Shown: one piece after another, positions 34,771 to 44,501 of the stretch
Numbering within the stretch: the stretch's first letter is position 1
How the letters are laid out: the number at the start of each line of letters is the position of its first letter
Assembly (NCBI RefSeq): GCF_015223355.1
Contig: NZ_JADFFK010000004.1
Location: forward strand, 124,001-188,000
DNA length: 64,000 nucleotides
Direction: 5' to 3'
Source: Salipiger mangrovisoli
GTDB taxonomy: Bacteria > Pseudomonadota > Alphaproteobacteria > Rhodobacterales > Rhodobacteraceae
The notes under the pieces: generated by a model
Seen by the model: only the letters and a program-made list of their open reading frames with translations
Told to the model about the DNA's origin: nothing
Database searches by the model: none
Translations under genes and position numbers: made by a program

Positions 34771-34840
34771 TAAAGTCCGGACTTAAATGGCGGGCAATAT
34801 GAGTGCGATGCGCAGGACGCCTAATAAGTACGTACTTATT
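34771..34840. promoter_or_regulatory. Divergent operator region with two palindromes (sites A and B)
   Basis: Site A, AAGTCCGGACTT (34773-34784), and site B, AATAAGTACGTACTTATT (34823-34840, a perfect 18-bp palindrome), lie between the MFS start and the GntR start. Both have the core GT-N-CG-N-AC. HutC-type GntR proteins typically bind GT-N-TA-N-AC (established), so these fit an autoregulatory operator pair in spacing. Site B lies inside the reading frame if the GntR start were 34803, which supports the later GTG start. Confidence 0.72.
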
Positions 34841-34874
34841 GGAAAGAATTCTATCCGCTTCAGGGGAGCATGAG

Positions 34875-35630
34875 GTGACGGAAGACCAGGATCTCGAGCA
34901 GGACGCGGGCACGTCCACCCCGCTCTATCTCCAGGTGGCGCACCGGTTGGAGCGGCAGATTGTCTCTGGCGAGCGCGCGGTCGGCAGCCTTCTCCCGCCA
35001 GAGGCGGAGCTTGCAGCGCAACTTGGCGTCAGCCGGCACACGGTGCGTCAGGCCATTGCCCAGCTGCGCAAGCGGGGAATGCTCGTGGCCCGCAAGGGCG
35101 TGGGCACACGAGTCGAGGCCGCCAAGGCAGACTGGCGCGATCGCTTCCGCAATGACTCCCGCGACGACCTTTTCGAGTTTGCCAGTCAGAGCGAGTTCTT
35201 CATTCGCCAGAAGGAGCGCCGCGAGGTGCGCGGCAAGACCGCGGCCGAGATCGGCTGTCGTCCCGGAAAACGGCTCATCTACATGGCTGGCCCGCGGCAT
35301 TTCATCGGCGAGCCCACGCCTTTCTGTTGGAACGAGGTCTACCTCGACCCGATCGCGCAGGACGTGGTGACCGACATGACCGCTTTGCGCTCTTCTCTCT
35401 TCCAGTTGATCGAGCAGCGCACCGGAGAGCGGATCGAAGAGATACAGCAGGAGATCCGCGCCGTGCAGATCTGCCCCGAGGTCTGCCGGGAGCTGAACCG
35501 GCCCGAAGGCACCATCGGGCTGCGCATCACCCGGCGCTACCTCGCGTCAGGCGGGCGGCTGCTGGAATATGCGATCCAGACGTCTCCCGACGACGCCTTC
35601 GCCTATCGCACGAATCTCTCCGCCGAGTGA
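34875..35630 (+). CDS. GntR family regulator, HutC/UTRA type
   Basis: 251 residues. N-terminal winged helix (about 14-80: [49 protein letters not shown]) and a C-terminal UTRA ligand-binding domain (about 100-245) identify the HutC subfamily. It usually acts as a repressor released by a pathway metabolite. The GTG at 34875 with GGGGAG upstream is preferred to ATG 34803, which would overlap the palindromic operator. Divergent from the MFS gene and upstream of rutA. RutR, the usual regulator of rut genes, is a TetR protein, so this control is atypical. Confidence 0.9.
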   Translation: MTEDQDLEQDAGTSTPLYLQVAHRLERQIVSGERAVGSLLPPEAELAAQLGVSRHTVRQAIAQLRKRGMLVARKGVGTRVEAAKADWRDRFRNDSRDDLFEFASQSEFFIRQKERREVRGKTAAEIGCRPGKRLIYMAGPRHFIGEPTPFCWNEVYLDPIAQDVVTDMTALRSSLFQLIEQRTGERIEEIQQEIRAVQICPEVCRELNRPEGTIGLRITRRYLASGGRLLEYAIQTSPDDAFAYRTNLSAE

Positions 35631-35718
35631 GACCTCCGCAGCGCTCGCGCGCTGCCCACGTCGAGCCCAGCCCAAGACCGCTCTGCACATAAAATCATCA
35701 GCCGCCCGGAGCCTCCGC

Positions 35719-35786
35719 ATAAGTCCGGACGTCCTTGCATCACTCCGCTGGACCCGTCCGGACCTGACCGGATTAGTTCGGACATA
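35719..35786 (+). promoter_or_regulatory. Triple operator upstream of rutA (sites C, D, E)
   Basis: Cores GTCCGGAC at 35723-35730, GTCCGGAC at 35756-35763 and GTTCGGAC at 35776-35783, all matching GT-N-CG-N-AC, spaced 33 and 20 bases (close to whole helical turns). They end 35 bases before the rutA start, so they cover the expected promoter. An AGGAG ribosome site follows at 35805-35809. Confidence 0.7.
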
Positions 35787-35817
35787 CAAAAACGAGATGT
35801 CCAGCAGGAGAATTCAT

Positions 35818-36897
<1,080 letters not shown>

Positions 36898-36992
36898 CCC
36901 GCGACCAGAACCCCGATCAGGCGCGGCGGCAGCAGGATGTCTGCAGGACCGCCGCGCATGTAGGAACAAGCGGCAGCCTTCCCCTCACGACG

Positions 36993-38102
36993 ATGACCGA
37001 CCTTTGCAGGCTCGACGCCACCTCCGCCCGTGCGCTGATGCGTGACGGGCGGCTCACCCCGCGCGAGCTCATGCGCGTCTGCCTCGCCCGCATTGCCGCG
37101 CGCGACGGCGAGATCCGCGCGTGGCTCAATCTCAACCCCCGCCCGCTGGCCGGAATCCCGGTGGCGATCAAGGATGTGATCGACACGGCAGACCTGCCGA
37201 CCAACCAGAACTCCCCGCTCTACGGCACTCGCCGCCCGAGCGACGACGCCCCCTGCGTCGCGATCCTGCGCGCTGCGGGAGCAATCAGTCTGGGCAAGAC
37301 CGACACCACGGAATTTGCCGCCGCCGGGCGCAACGCGATGCCCGGCTGCCCCGCCGATCCGTCCCGCACCTCCGGCGGCTCCTCGGCGGGCTCGGCAGCG
37401 GCCGTCGCGGATTTCCACGTACCGCTGGCGCTCGGCACGCAGACCGGCGGCTCGACCATCCGCCCGGCGTCGTTCTGCGGCACCCCGGCCATGAAACCGA
37501 GCTGGGGGCTGATCTCGGCCGAGGGGGTGAAGCCCTACGCCGGCGAGCTCGCGCCAGAGACTATGGACCTCATGCAGAGCCTGCCCGCCCGGCTCGCCCC
37601 GGTTGCCGACACCGAATGGCTGCAACTGCCCGCCGAGATGCACGACCTCGACGCATTGCACCGCTGTGTGCAGATGAGCGAGGGCGCTGCCGCCATGCGC
37701 AATCTTCTGCACAAGCGCCCGTTGGTGCACCGAGATTTCCCGAACCGCGCGAGTCGCGGCGAGGGCCACAGCGCGCGCAAGATGGTCGCCGCCTATGACC
37801 GGCTTGCGGACCATCGCCGCGCCTTCGAGGCCCTCGTGGCCCCATATGATGCGGTCATTGTCCCCGCGGCACCCGGATTTGCGCCGATCGGGCGCAGCGC
37901 AGGCAAGCCGAAGTTCAATGCCCTCTGGACGGCGATGCAACTGCCCTGCATTCATGTTCCTGCGGTCTCGCATCCGCTGCCGCTCGGCGTGCAGCTCGTG
38001 GCGGCGCGGGCGCAGGACAGCCGGCTGATCCGGCTCGCCGCGCAGATTGCCCCGGCGCTGGCTCCCTCCCGGCCCGCCGAGATCGAAGGAAAGGACGACT
38101 GA
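36993..38102 (+). CDS. Amidase-signature family hydrolase 2 (short form)
   Basis: 369 residues, shorter than most amidases (about 450-500). The triad is intact: K60 in VAIKDVID, cis-Ser S131 in SGGSSAGS, S154 in GTQTGGSTIRPAS; the spacing of the two serines equals that in amidase 1. It is in an operon with rutA and overlaps the flavin-reductase gene (TGATG). The substrate may be an amide, ureide or carbamoyl intermediate of the same pathway (inference). Confidence 0.9.
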   Translation: MTDLCRLDATSARALMRDGRLTPRELMRVCLARIAARDGEIRAWLNLNPRPLAGIPVAIKDVIDTADLPTNQNSPLYGTRRPSDDAPCVAILRAAGAISLGKTDTTEFAAAGRNAMPGCPADPSRTSGGSSAGSAAAVADFHVPLALGTQTGGSTIRPASFCGTPAMKPSWGLISAEGVKPYAGELAPETMDLMQSLPARLAPVADTEWLQLPAEMHDLDALHRCVQMSEGAAAMRNLLHKRPLVHRDFPNRASRGEGHSARKMVAAYDRLADHRRAFEALVAPYDAVIVPAAPGFAPIGRSAGKPKFNALWTAMQLPCIHVPAVSHPLPLGVQLVAARAQDSRLIRLAAQIAPALAPSRPAEIEGKDD

Positions 38103-38593
38103 TGGACCCCAACGACTTCAAATCCGGCATGAGACGCCTCGCTGCCGGTGTCTCGCTGATCACCTGCGAATGCGACGGCGTGCGGCACGGGCTTATCGCC
38201 ACAGCGGTGACCTCGCTCAGCGCGGAACCGCCGAGCCTGCTGATCTGTGTCAATGCCTCGGCCTCGATCCACGAACACCTCAGCGAGGCCAAGTCATTCT
38301 GCGTGAACGTACTATCGCGCGGCCAACAGGACGTGGCGATGCGCTTCGCGACGCCGAAGGACCGCGAGACCCGTTTCGAGATGGGCGATTGGACGGAGCT
38401 GGAGACCGGCGCCCCGGCGCTGCGCGGGGCGCAGGTCAGCTTCGACTGCCGCCCGGCCCAGAAAAGCGCCTTTGGGACCCACACCATCTTCATCGGGGAA
38501 GTGGTGGCGGTCACCGACTGGGGCAGCGTCTCGGATCCGCTGCTGTATCACGATGGCAGGTTCGAAAGCCTCACCCGCACAGAAAGCGTGTGA
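38102..38593 (+). CDS. RutF-like flavin reductase
   Basis: 163 residues of the flavin reductase (FMN-binding split barrel) family. Features: FKSGMRRLAAGVSLITCE, HGLIATAVTSLSAEPPSLLICVN and the C-terminal ...GEVVAVTDWGSVSDPLLYHDGRFE, typical of HpaC/RutF. It supplies reduced FMN to RutA. Translationally coupled to the preceding amidase (stop and start overlap in TGATG); the hydrolase gene follows after one base. Confidence 0.9.
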   Translation: MDPNDFKSGMRRLAAGVSLITCECDGVRHGLIATAVTSLSAEPPSLLICVNASASIHEHLSEAKSFCVNVLSRGQQDVAMRFATPKDRETRFEMGDWTELETGAPALRGAQVSFDCRPAQKSAFGTHTIFIGEVVAVTDWGSVSDPLLYHDGRFESLTRTESV

Positions 38594-38594
38594 C

Positions 38595-39245
38595 ATGACG
38601 GATGCCGCGGAGAACTATGCCGGGGTCTATGACCGTTCGGTCGGCTTCGGGGACCGCCCCGCGCTGGTGCTGATCGATTTCGCCCAAGCCTATTACGACG
38701 AGACTTGCCCACTCTTCGCCGGCGAGGGGGCGGTCATAGCTCTGACAGCGGCGCTGAAGCTGCGTGCCGCGGCACGGGCGGCGCAGGTGCCGGTGATCCT
38801 CACCCGCGTGGCCCTGCATCCGAGCGGTATCGACGGCGGGCGCTTCTATGAGAAGGCCGCTCCGCTCGAGGCCTTCCTGCCCGGCCGTGCCACCGCCGAG
38901 TTTGCCGAAGGGCTGGTGCCCGAGGCAGACGAGCTGGTGGTCTCCAAACAATACCCGTCCGCCTTCTTCGGAACCTCGCTGGCGTCGACGCTGACCGCCA
39001 TGGGCTGCGACAGCGTGATCTTGACCGGGCTTACCACCTCGGGATGCGTGCGGGCGTCCTGCGTCGACGCCATGAGCCACGGCTTCCGCACGCTGGTGGT
39101 GCGCGAGGCCTGCGGCGACCGCCACGCCGCGCCGCACGAAGCGAACCTTTTCGACATGAACGCGAAATATGCCGATGTGATCGGCATGGACGCCTGCCTG
39201 GCCGAATTTGCCAAGCCCGGTGGCGGCCTCTCGGTCAGCGCCTGA
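38595..39245 (+). CDS. Isochorismatase-fold cysteine hydrolase (N-carbamoylsarcosine/maleamate amidohydrolase-like)
   Basis: 216 residues. Catalytic triad D28 (VLIDFAQ), K118 (VVSKQYPSAFFGT) and C151 (TTSGCVRAS). RutB is also in this superfamily, but the segments here (SKQYPSAFFGTSL, GCVRASCVDAMSHGF, GDRHAAPHEANLFDMNAKYADV) look closer to N-carbamoylsarcosine amidase and NicF-type maleamate hydrolases than to E. coli RutB. It occupies the RutB position in the pathway, so it may hydrolyse a ureido or carbamoyl product of RutA (inference). Confidence 0.85.
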   Translation: MTDAAENYAGVYDRSVGFGDRPALVLIDFAQAYYDETCPLFAGEGAVIALTAALKLRAAARAAQVPVILTRVALHPSGIDGGRFYEKAAPLEAFLPGRATAEFAEGLVPEADELVVSKQYPSAFFGTSLASTLTAMGCDSVILTGLTTSGCVRASCVDAMSHGFRTLVVREACGDRHAAPHEANLFDMNAKYADVIGMDACLAEFAKPGGGLSVSA

Positions 39246-39274
39246 TCTCCCTAGCGGGTCCCGACCTTCGGGGA

Positions 39275-39293
39275 GCCGGGTTTTGTGCCCCGG
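39275..39293. terminator. Weak hairpin between convergent genes
   Basis: GCCGGG / CCCGGC stem with a TTTTGTG-containing loop, between the hydrolase stop and the metallo-beta-lactamase-fold gene stop. No T run. Confidence 0.35.
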
Positions 39294-39303
39294 CGCCCCC
39301 TTT

Positions 39304-40176
39304 CTACCTCGGCTCGAAATAGTTCAGCGGAATTTTCAGGTAGCTACGCCCGTTGGCTTCCGTCTCGGGCAGCCGCCCGCCGCGGATGTTGACCTGAAGC
39401 GCCGCGAGCATCAGCTTGGGCAGCGGCAGGGTGGCGTCGCGCTGGTCGCGCGTTGCGCGGTATTCGGCCTCGGACGGTCTTCCCCTGAGGTGGATGTTCC
39501 GCGCCTTGTGCTCGGCCACCGTGGCACAGCATTGCGCCGCGCGGCCCTCGGGGGCGTAGTCGTGTCCGACGTAGAGCCGGGTGTCCTCGGGCAGCGTCAG
39601 GATCCGCATCAGGCTTGCGTAGAGATCCCCCGAGCTGCCACCGGGAAAATCGGCCCGCGAAGTGCCGCTGTCAGGCATCATGAAGGTGTCATGCACAAAT
39701 GCGGCATCGCCCGCCACATAGGTGATCGAGGCCAGCGTGTGCCCCGGACTGAAGATCACCCGCACCGGGATGCCGCCCACCATGAACTCGTCGCCGTCGG
39801 CAAAGAGCACATCCCATTGCGCGCCGTTGGTCGGCAGGTCGGGCAAGTTGTAGATGCCCTGCCAGAGCTTCTGCACCTTCGACACGTGCTCACCGATGGC
39901 GGTGGTCCCGCCGATCTGCGACTTGATGTAGGGTGCCGCCGAGAAGTGGTCGGCGTGGGGGTGCGTGTCGAGGATATGGGTGATCTCGATCCCGGCCTCC
40001 TGCACATAGGCGATGAGCGCGTCGGCGTTCCCGGTCCCGGTGGCACCGGCCAGCGGGTCGAAGTCCAGCACCGGATCGACGATCGCACCCTTCATGCTCA
40101 GTGGATCGTGGAAGACGTATTGCCAACTTCCGGTGGGCTCATCCCAGAAAGGCTGCACGACGGGGCTCGGCGTCAT
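39304..40176 (-). CDS. Metallo-beta-lactamase-fold protein, persulfide dioxygenase (ETHE1/Blh)-like
   Basis: 290 residues. Metal motif HxHxDH is H72-H74-D76-H77 in DTHPHADH; further ligands lie in SPGHTLASITYV and the late VGHDYAP. The overall length and the YVGHDY...QCCATVAEHKARN region resemble Blh/ETHE1 persulfide dioxygenases, which oxidise glutathione persulfide. The start at 40176 has AAGGAG seven bases upstream. Downstream of the MarR gene on the same strand but with its own 113 bp upstream gap. Confidence 0.82.
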   Translation of the reverse strand: MTPSPVVQPFWDEPTGSWQYVFHDPLSMKGAIVDPVLDFDPLAGATGTGNADALIAYVQEAGIEITHILDTHPHADHFSAAPYIKSQIGGTTAIGEHVSKVQKLWQGIYNLPDLPTNGAQWDVLFADGDEFMVGGIPVRVIFSPGHTLASITYVAGDAAFVHDTFMMPDSGTSRADFPGGSSGDLYASLMRILTLPEDTRLYVGHDYAPEGRAAQCCATVAEHKARNIHLRGRPSEAEYRATRDQRDATLPLPKLMLAALQVNIRGGRLPETEANGRSYLKIPLNYFEPR

Positions 40177-40289
40177 CTTTGTCTCCTTGCACTCAGGGGG
40201 GACCGGGCCAGGTGGCTCAATCATATTCACACTGACGAATATATAATTCCGACTCGAGATGTCACCCCCGACTGGGGATTTTTCCCCTG

Positions 40290-40721
40290 TCAGGCGTCGA
40301 CTGCCTTGCGCGCAAGCTGCAGGAACTGTGCCTGCTCGGCCTCGGTGAGTTTGCCGAGGATCTCCGCCTGCAGTGCCGCGACCATGGGGGCGACCTGCGC
40401 GAGAGCGACCTCGCCCTCGCCGGTCAGGCGCAGAGTGCGGGCGCGCCGGTCCTCCTCGTTCACATGCCGCGCCACCAGCCCCTTTTTCTCGAGTCGTTTC
40501 ACCACCTCGCCGATCGTCGCCCGGTCATAGGCGATAAGCGACGCAAGCCGGGCCTGATCGATCCCCGGCTCTCGCGCCAGCACGTCGAGCGCCGCGTATT
40601 GCACAGAGGTCAGCTCCATCGGCGCCGATTTCATCCGTTCGGCGAAGACCGCGCTAGAGCGCTGGTGCAGCCTGCGGATCAGGTGGCCGGGCATCTGCGC
40701 CAGATCGTCCCGTGAGGTCAT
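40290..40721 (-). CDS. MarR family regulator, divergent from the aromatic hydroxylase
   Basis: 143 residues with a MarR winged helix (LTSVQYAALDVLAREPGIDQARLASLIAYDRATIGEVVKRLEKKGLVARHVNEEDRRARTLRLT split across about 38-100). MarR repressors of aromatic catabolism usually sense the substrate or its CoA ester. It faces away from the MobA-like gene with a 102 bp intergenic region carrying two similar AT-rich operators. Confidence 0.9.
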   Translation of the reverse strand: MTSRDDLAQMPGHLIRRLHQRSSAVFAERMKSAPMELTSVQYAALDVLAREPGIDQARLASLIAYDRATIGEVVKRLEKKGLVARHVNEEDRRARTLRLTGEGEVALAQVAPMVAALQAEILGKLTEAEQAQFLQLARKAVDA

Positions 40722-40736
40722 GGGGTTGGGCTCCGA

Positions 40737-40809
40737 AATATGATATGTGCACTTACCATATTGACTCCGCCCCAGGCTACAGAAATATAATACGTATACT
40801 TACTAAATC
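40737..40809. promoter_or_regulatory. Two similar AT-rich operators between MarR and the aromatic hydroxylase
   Basis: Two 26-base segments, 40737-40762 and 40784-40809, align as direct repeats with most positions shared (common pattern AATAT-ATA-GT--ACTTAC) at a 47-base spacing. The first is also a near-perfect inverted repeat (AATATG...CATATT around GTGCAC). They straddle both divergent promoters and are the probable MarR binding sites. The second ends a few bases before a GGGAGGA ribosome site. Confidence 0.7.
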
Positions 40810-40823
40810 GGGAGGATCAGGCC

Positions 40824-42683
40824 ATGCAGTTTCACCTGAACGGATTTCGCAGCGGCGACCCCGCCCGCGCCGACGCCCTGCCCGGCTTGGGCGAAAGGGC
40901 ACGGGACATCGACGTTCTGATCGTCGGCTGCGGCCCGGCGGGACTGACCCTGGCAGCCCAGCTCTCGGCGTTCCCCGAGATCTCGGTGCGCATCACCGAG
41001 CGCAAGCCCGGCCCGCTGGAGGTGGGACAGGCCGACGGCATCGCCTGCCGCTCGGTCGAGATGTTCGAGGCATTCGGCTTTGCCGAAAAAGTCGTGAAAG
41101 AGGGCTACTGGGTTAACGAGGTTGCCTTCTGGCGCCCCGGCGGCGATGGCGCCCTGCACCGCGCCGACCGCATTGAGGACGTCGAGAACGACCTGTCCGA
41201 GATGCCGCACGTGATCCTCAACCAGGCGCGGGTGCATGATTTCTACCTCGAGATCATGCGCAATTCACCGCGCCGCCTGACGCCGGACTACAACCGCGAG
41301 CTGATAGAGCTGACCGAGACTGGGGATGACGTTTACCCGATCGAAGCGACGTTCAAATGCCTCGACGGGAGCGGCACCGAGACCCTCCGCGCCCGCTATG
41401 TCGTCGGCTGCGACGGCGCCCGAAGCACGGTGCGCGCCTCGATGGGCCACGCGCTGAAAGGCGAGTCGGCGCGCCAGCTCTGGGGGGTGATGGACGTGCT
41501 GCCGGTCACCGATTTTCCCGACATCCGCCTCAAGGCGGCGATCCAGTCCGCCAATCAGGGCAGCGTGCTGATCATCCCGCGCGAGGGCGGCTACATGGTG
41601 CGCATGTACATCGAGCTGGGCGAGTTGCACGGCACCGAGCGCGCCGCTGACCGCGATGTGAGCGCCGAACTTCTGATCGCCAAGGCGCAGGCGATCCTCG
41701 CCCCCTATGCGCTCGACGTGAAAGAAATCGCCTGGTGGTCCGCCTACGAGATCGGCCAGCGGGTCTGCGACGCCTTCGACGACGTACCAGAGACCGAGCG
41801 CGGCAGTCGCAGTCCACGCGTCTTCATCGCCGGGGACGCCTGCCACACCCACAGCCCCAAGGCTGGGCAAGGTATGAACGTCAGCATGGCCGATACGTTC
41901 AACCTTGGCTGGAAACTCGCCGCGGTGCTGCGTGGGCGCGCCGCACCTGCCCTTCTGGACACCTACTCCGAGGAACGACGCGCCAAGGCCAAGGAGCTGA
42001 TCGACTTCGACCGCGACATGGCCCGCCTGTTCAGCGCCAAGCCGAAGGACGACGCCGAGGCCGCGCAGTTCCAGCGCTATTTCAAGCAGCACGGTCGCTA
42101 CACCGCCGGGGTCGAGACGCGCTACGATCCCTCGCTGATCACCGGGGGCACCGAGAATCAGGCGCTCGCAACCGGTCAGCGCGTGGGCAAGCGATTCCAC
42201 TCTGCCCCTGTGGTGCGTCTGGCGGACGCGAAGCCCATGCAGCTCGGTCATGCCTTCTTGGCCGACGGGCGCTGGCGCGTGCTGGCCTTCGCGCCGGCCG
42301 GGGACATGGGCCTGCCAGGCGGCGCAGTCGCGCGGCTCTGCACCGCGCTGGAGCCGGTGATCGCGAGCTTCACCCCCGAGGGCACCGACCCGGACAGCGT
42401 CCTTGATCTGCGCGCCGTCTTCCAGGTGCCGCACCGCGAGCTCCGGCTCGAAGACCTCCCCCCCGTGCTGCTGCCGAAGAAGGGACAGCACCGGCTGACC
42501 GACTATGAAAAGGTCTTCTGCGCGGCACCGAACGGTCCCGATATCTTCGACCTTCGCGGCATTGACCGCGCTCGCGGCGCATTGCTCGTTCTGCGCCCCG
42601 ACCAGCATGTCGCGCAGGTTCTTCCGCTCGATGCGGTGAACGAAATTTCCAAATTCCTCAACGGCTTCCTGCTCCCAGCGTAA
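40824..42683 (+). CDS. FAD-dependent aromatic hydroxylase (3-hydroxybenzoate 4-monooxygenase / phenol 2-monooxygenase type)
   Basis: 619 residues, group A flavoprotein hydroxylase. GxGxxG in VLIVGCGPAGLT (33-42), the DG motif near 190 (VGCDGARSTVR) and the GD motif near 335 (VFIAGDACHTHSPKAGQGMN). The C-terminal thioredoxin-like domain (about 460-619) is the mark of the phenol hydroxylase/MobA subgroup. MobA converts 3-hydroxybenzoate to protocatechuate; other ring-hydroxylated substrates are possible. Fits the aromatic catabolic genes that follow. Confidence 0.87.
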   Translation: MQFHLNGFRSGDPARADALPGLGERARDIDVLIVGCGPAGLTLAAQLSAFPEISVRITERKPGPLEVGQADGIACRSVEMFEAFGFAEKVVKEGYWVNEVAFWRPGGDGALHRADRIEDVENDLSEMPHVILNQARVHDFYLEIMRNSPRRLTPDYNRELIELTETGDDVYPIEATFKCLDGSGTETLRARYVVGCDGARSTVRASMGHALKGESARQLWGVMDVLPVTDFPDIRLKAAIQSANQGSVLIIPREGGYMVRMYIELGELHGTERAADRDVSAELLIAKAQAILAPYALDVKEIAWWSAYEIGQRVCDAFDDVPETERGSRSPRVFIAGDACHTHSPKAGQGMNVSMADTFNLGWKLAAVLRGRAAPALLDTYSEERRAKAKELIDFDRDMARLFSAKPKDDAEAAQFQRYFKQHGRYTAGVETRYDPSLITGGTENQALATGQRVGKRFHSAPVVRLADAKPMQLGHAFLADGRWRVLAFAPAGDMGLPGGAVARLCTALEPVIASFTPEGTDPDSVLDLRAVFQVPHRELRLEDLPPVLLPKKGQHRLTDYEKVFCAAPNGPDIFDLRGIDRARGALLVLRPDQHVAQVLPLDAVNEISKFLNGFLLPA

Positions 42684-42741
42684 CCCCACGGAAGCCCTCG
42701 GGCCGCCGCCCCCGCGGCGGCCCGAAAAGCAGGCGACAATT

Positions 42742-42760
42742 TAGTTATTGACTATAACTA
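42742..42760. promoter_or_regulatory. Dyad operator upstream of the hydroxycinnamate operon
   Basis: TAGTTAT-TGACT-ATAACTA, a perfect 7-bp inverted repeat in an AT-rich patch 36 bases before the MarR start. Size and symmetry fit a MarR autoregulatory operator. Confidence 0.65.
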
Positions 42761-42795
42761 TTATCCTTCATACCGTTTTTGACAGGAGGAACCCC

Positions 42796-43269
42796 ATGCC
42801 GCAGACTGACGACCTTTCCGAAGACCGTGGCGGGCCGACTGTGGAGGACACGGTGCTCGGCGATCTGATCGGATACCGGCTGAAACGCGCCTACATGCAG
42901 ATCCAGCCCCAGGCGCAGCGCGTGCTGGCCGAGGACGACCTGCGGGTGGTCAGCTTCTCGTGCCTGTCGATCATCACCGACAACACCGGGATCGTGCAGT
43001 CGGAGCTTGCGGATGCCTTGCAGATGGAGCGCTCGAATCTCGTCGTGATCATCGACGAGCTGGAGCAGCGTGGTCTCATCACCCGCAAGAAGGTTCCCAC
43101 CGACCGCCGGCGCTATGCGCTGACGGCCACGCTGCGCGGACGGCGCCTGCGCGACCGTGCCGCCGAAAAAGTCAGATCCGCCGAAGACGAAATCATCGGC
43201 CGGCTCGACGAAAGAGACCGCGCGCATCTTATGGCCGTTCTGCAACGGCTCGAGGACAACACGCGCTGA
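42796..43269 (+). CDS. MarR family regulator of the hydroxycinnamate operon (CouR-like)
   Basis: 157 residues with a MarR domain: SFSCLSIITDNTGIVQSELADAL, MERSNLVVIIDELEQRGLITRKKVPTDRRRYAL. Sits first in a nine-gene operon that includes a CoA ligase for hydroxycinnamates. In Rhodopseudomonas, MarR-type CouR represses coumarate genes and is released by the CoA thioester (established), so the same logic is likely. An AGGAGG site precedes the ATG at 42796. Confidence 0.88.
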   Translation: MPQTDDLSEDRGGPTVEDTVLGDLIGYRLKRAYMQIQPQAQRVLAEDDLRVVSFSCLSIITDNTGIVQSELADALQMERSNLVVIIDELEQRGLITRKKVPTDRRRYALTATLRGRRLRDRAAEKVRSAEDEIIGRLDERDRAHLMAVLQRLEDNTR

Positions 43270-43326
43270 GCGAACAATGCGGGCGGCAGAGGAGGCCGGC
43301 CGCGAACTGTCACAGGGAGGATAACC

Positions 43327-44430
43327 ATGAAAACGCGTTTTGCGGCGACCCTGCTCGCCTGCTCGATTTCTGCGCTGGCTGTCAGCGCCTCGGCCGACAC
43401 CATCCGCGCCACCAGCGGCTTCGGTCCCAACCACGCCGTCGCCAAGGACGTCTACCCGACGCTCTTCAAGAAGCTCGAAGAGCTGACCGATGGGCGCTGG
43501 ACGGGCCAGGACACGCCCTCGGGGCTGGTCGCGCCCAACGAGATGTCGACCGGCCTGCGCGACGGCGTGACCGAGTTCGGCGCGCTGCTGATGCCCTATT
43601 TCGTCGCCGAATACCCCGACAGCGTGCTGGTCTCGGAACTCTCGATGCTGGGCTCCAGCGCCGCCGTCGTCAGCTCGGCGGTGACCGAGTACATCGCCAC
43701 CTGCGCGCCCTGCCAGGCGGAATTCACCCGCAACGGCCAGATCTACCTCGGCTCCGACACCACGCCGCTCTACGATCTGCTGTCGACCAAGCCGGTGAAG
43801 ACCGCCGACGACATGAAGGGCCTCAAGGTCCGTTCCGGCTCGCCCTTCTATGCGGCCTTCGTCGAAAGCGTCGGCGGCGCGCCCGTGCAGATGCCGTCCT
43901 CGGAGCTTTTCGAGAGCCTCAGCCAGGGCGTGATCGACGCGACCTTTTCCTCGCCGCATGAGATCATCGCAAACCGGCTCGGCGACGTGGTGGACTACGT
44001 GACCGAGATCGAGGAGGGCGTGTTCAATGGCGCTGCGATCACCACTGCGAGCGCGATGCTCTGGGATCGCATGGATGCCGATGACCGCATGGCGCTGGCG
44101 ACCGCGGCGCAATACGGCATCGCTGCGGGCATGGCCGGCTTCGACCGCCAGATCGAGGAAGTGCGCGCCGGCGAGATGGTCGAGTTCATTGAGCCCGACC
44201 AGAGCCTGATCGACGCCCGTGACAGCTTCAACGAAGAGCGTCTCGCCAATGCCGCCTCGATCCTCGAGGGCCGCGGCGTTGCCGACGCGCAAACCAAGAT
44301 CGACCGCTACAAGGCGCTCATCGACAAGTGGGAAGAGCTGGTCACCCCCGACATGACCCCGGAAGAGCTGGCCGCCCTGCGCACCGAGGAAATCTGGTCG
44401 AAAATCGACCTGACCTCCTACGGCAGCTGA
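43327..44430 (+). CDS. TRAP transporter substrate-binding protein (DctP)
   Basis: 367 residues, signal peptide (MKTRFAATLLACSISALAVSASA) and a DctP/SBP fold: FGPNHAVAKDVYPTLFKKLEEL at the start, LKVRSGSPFYAAFVESVGGAPVQMPSSELFESLSQGVID containing the usual carboxylate-binding region. Captures an organic acid in the periplasm; operon context points to hydroxycinnamates such as ferulate or coumarate. Preceded by GGGAGGA. Confidence 0.93.
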   Translation: MKTRFAATLLACSISALAVSASADTIRATSGFGPNHAVAKDVYPTLFKKLEELTDGRWTGQDTPSGLVAPNEMSTGLRDGVTEFGALLMPYFVAEYPDSVLVSELSMLGSSAAVVSSAVTEYIATCAPCQAEFTRNGQIYLGSDTTPLYDLLSTKPVKTADDMKGLKVRSGSPFYAAFVESVGGAPVQMPSSELFESLSQGVIDATFSSPHEIIANRLGDVVDYVTEIEEGVFNGAAITTASAMLWDRMDADDRMALATAAQYGIAAGMAGFDRQIEEVRAGEMVEFIEPDQSLIDARDSFNEERLANAASILEGRGVADAQTKIDRYKALIDKWEELVTPDMTPEELAALRTEEIWSKIDLTSYGS

Positions 44431-44501
44431 TCCTGCCGCGCGCGCCGGCGCTCCTCCGGCGCGCGCCTCCCAGACATTTCCCCTCATCCCCGGAGGATCG
44501 G

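Noticed and set aside
35638-35655. GCAGCGC-TCGC-GCGCTGC hairpin after the GntR gene as terminator
   Set aside because: Seven-base stem but no T run; too weak to call, and rutA has its own operator-bearing promoter anyway.
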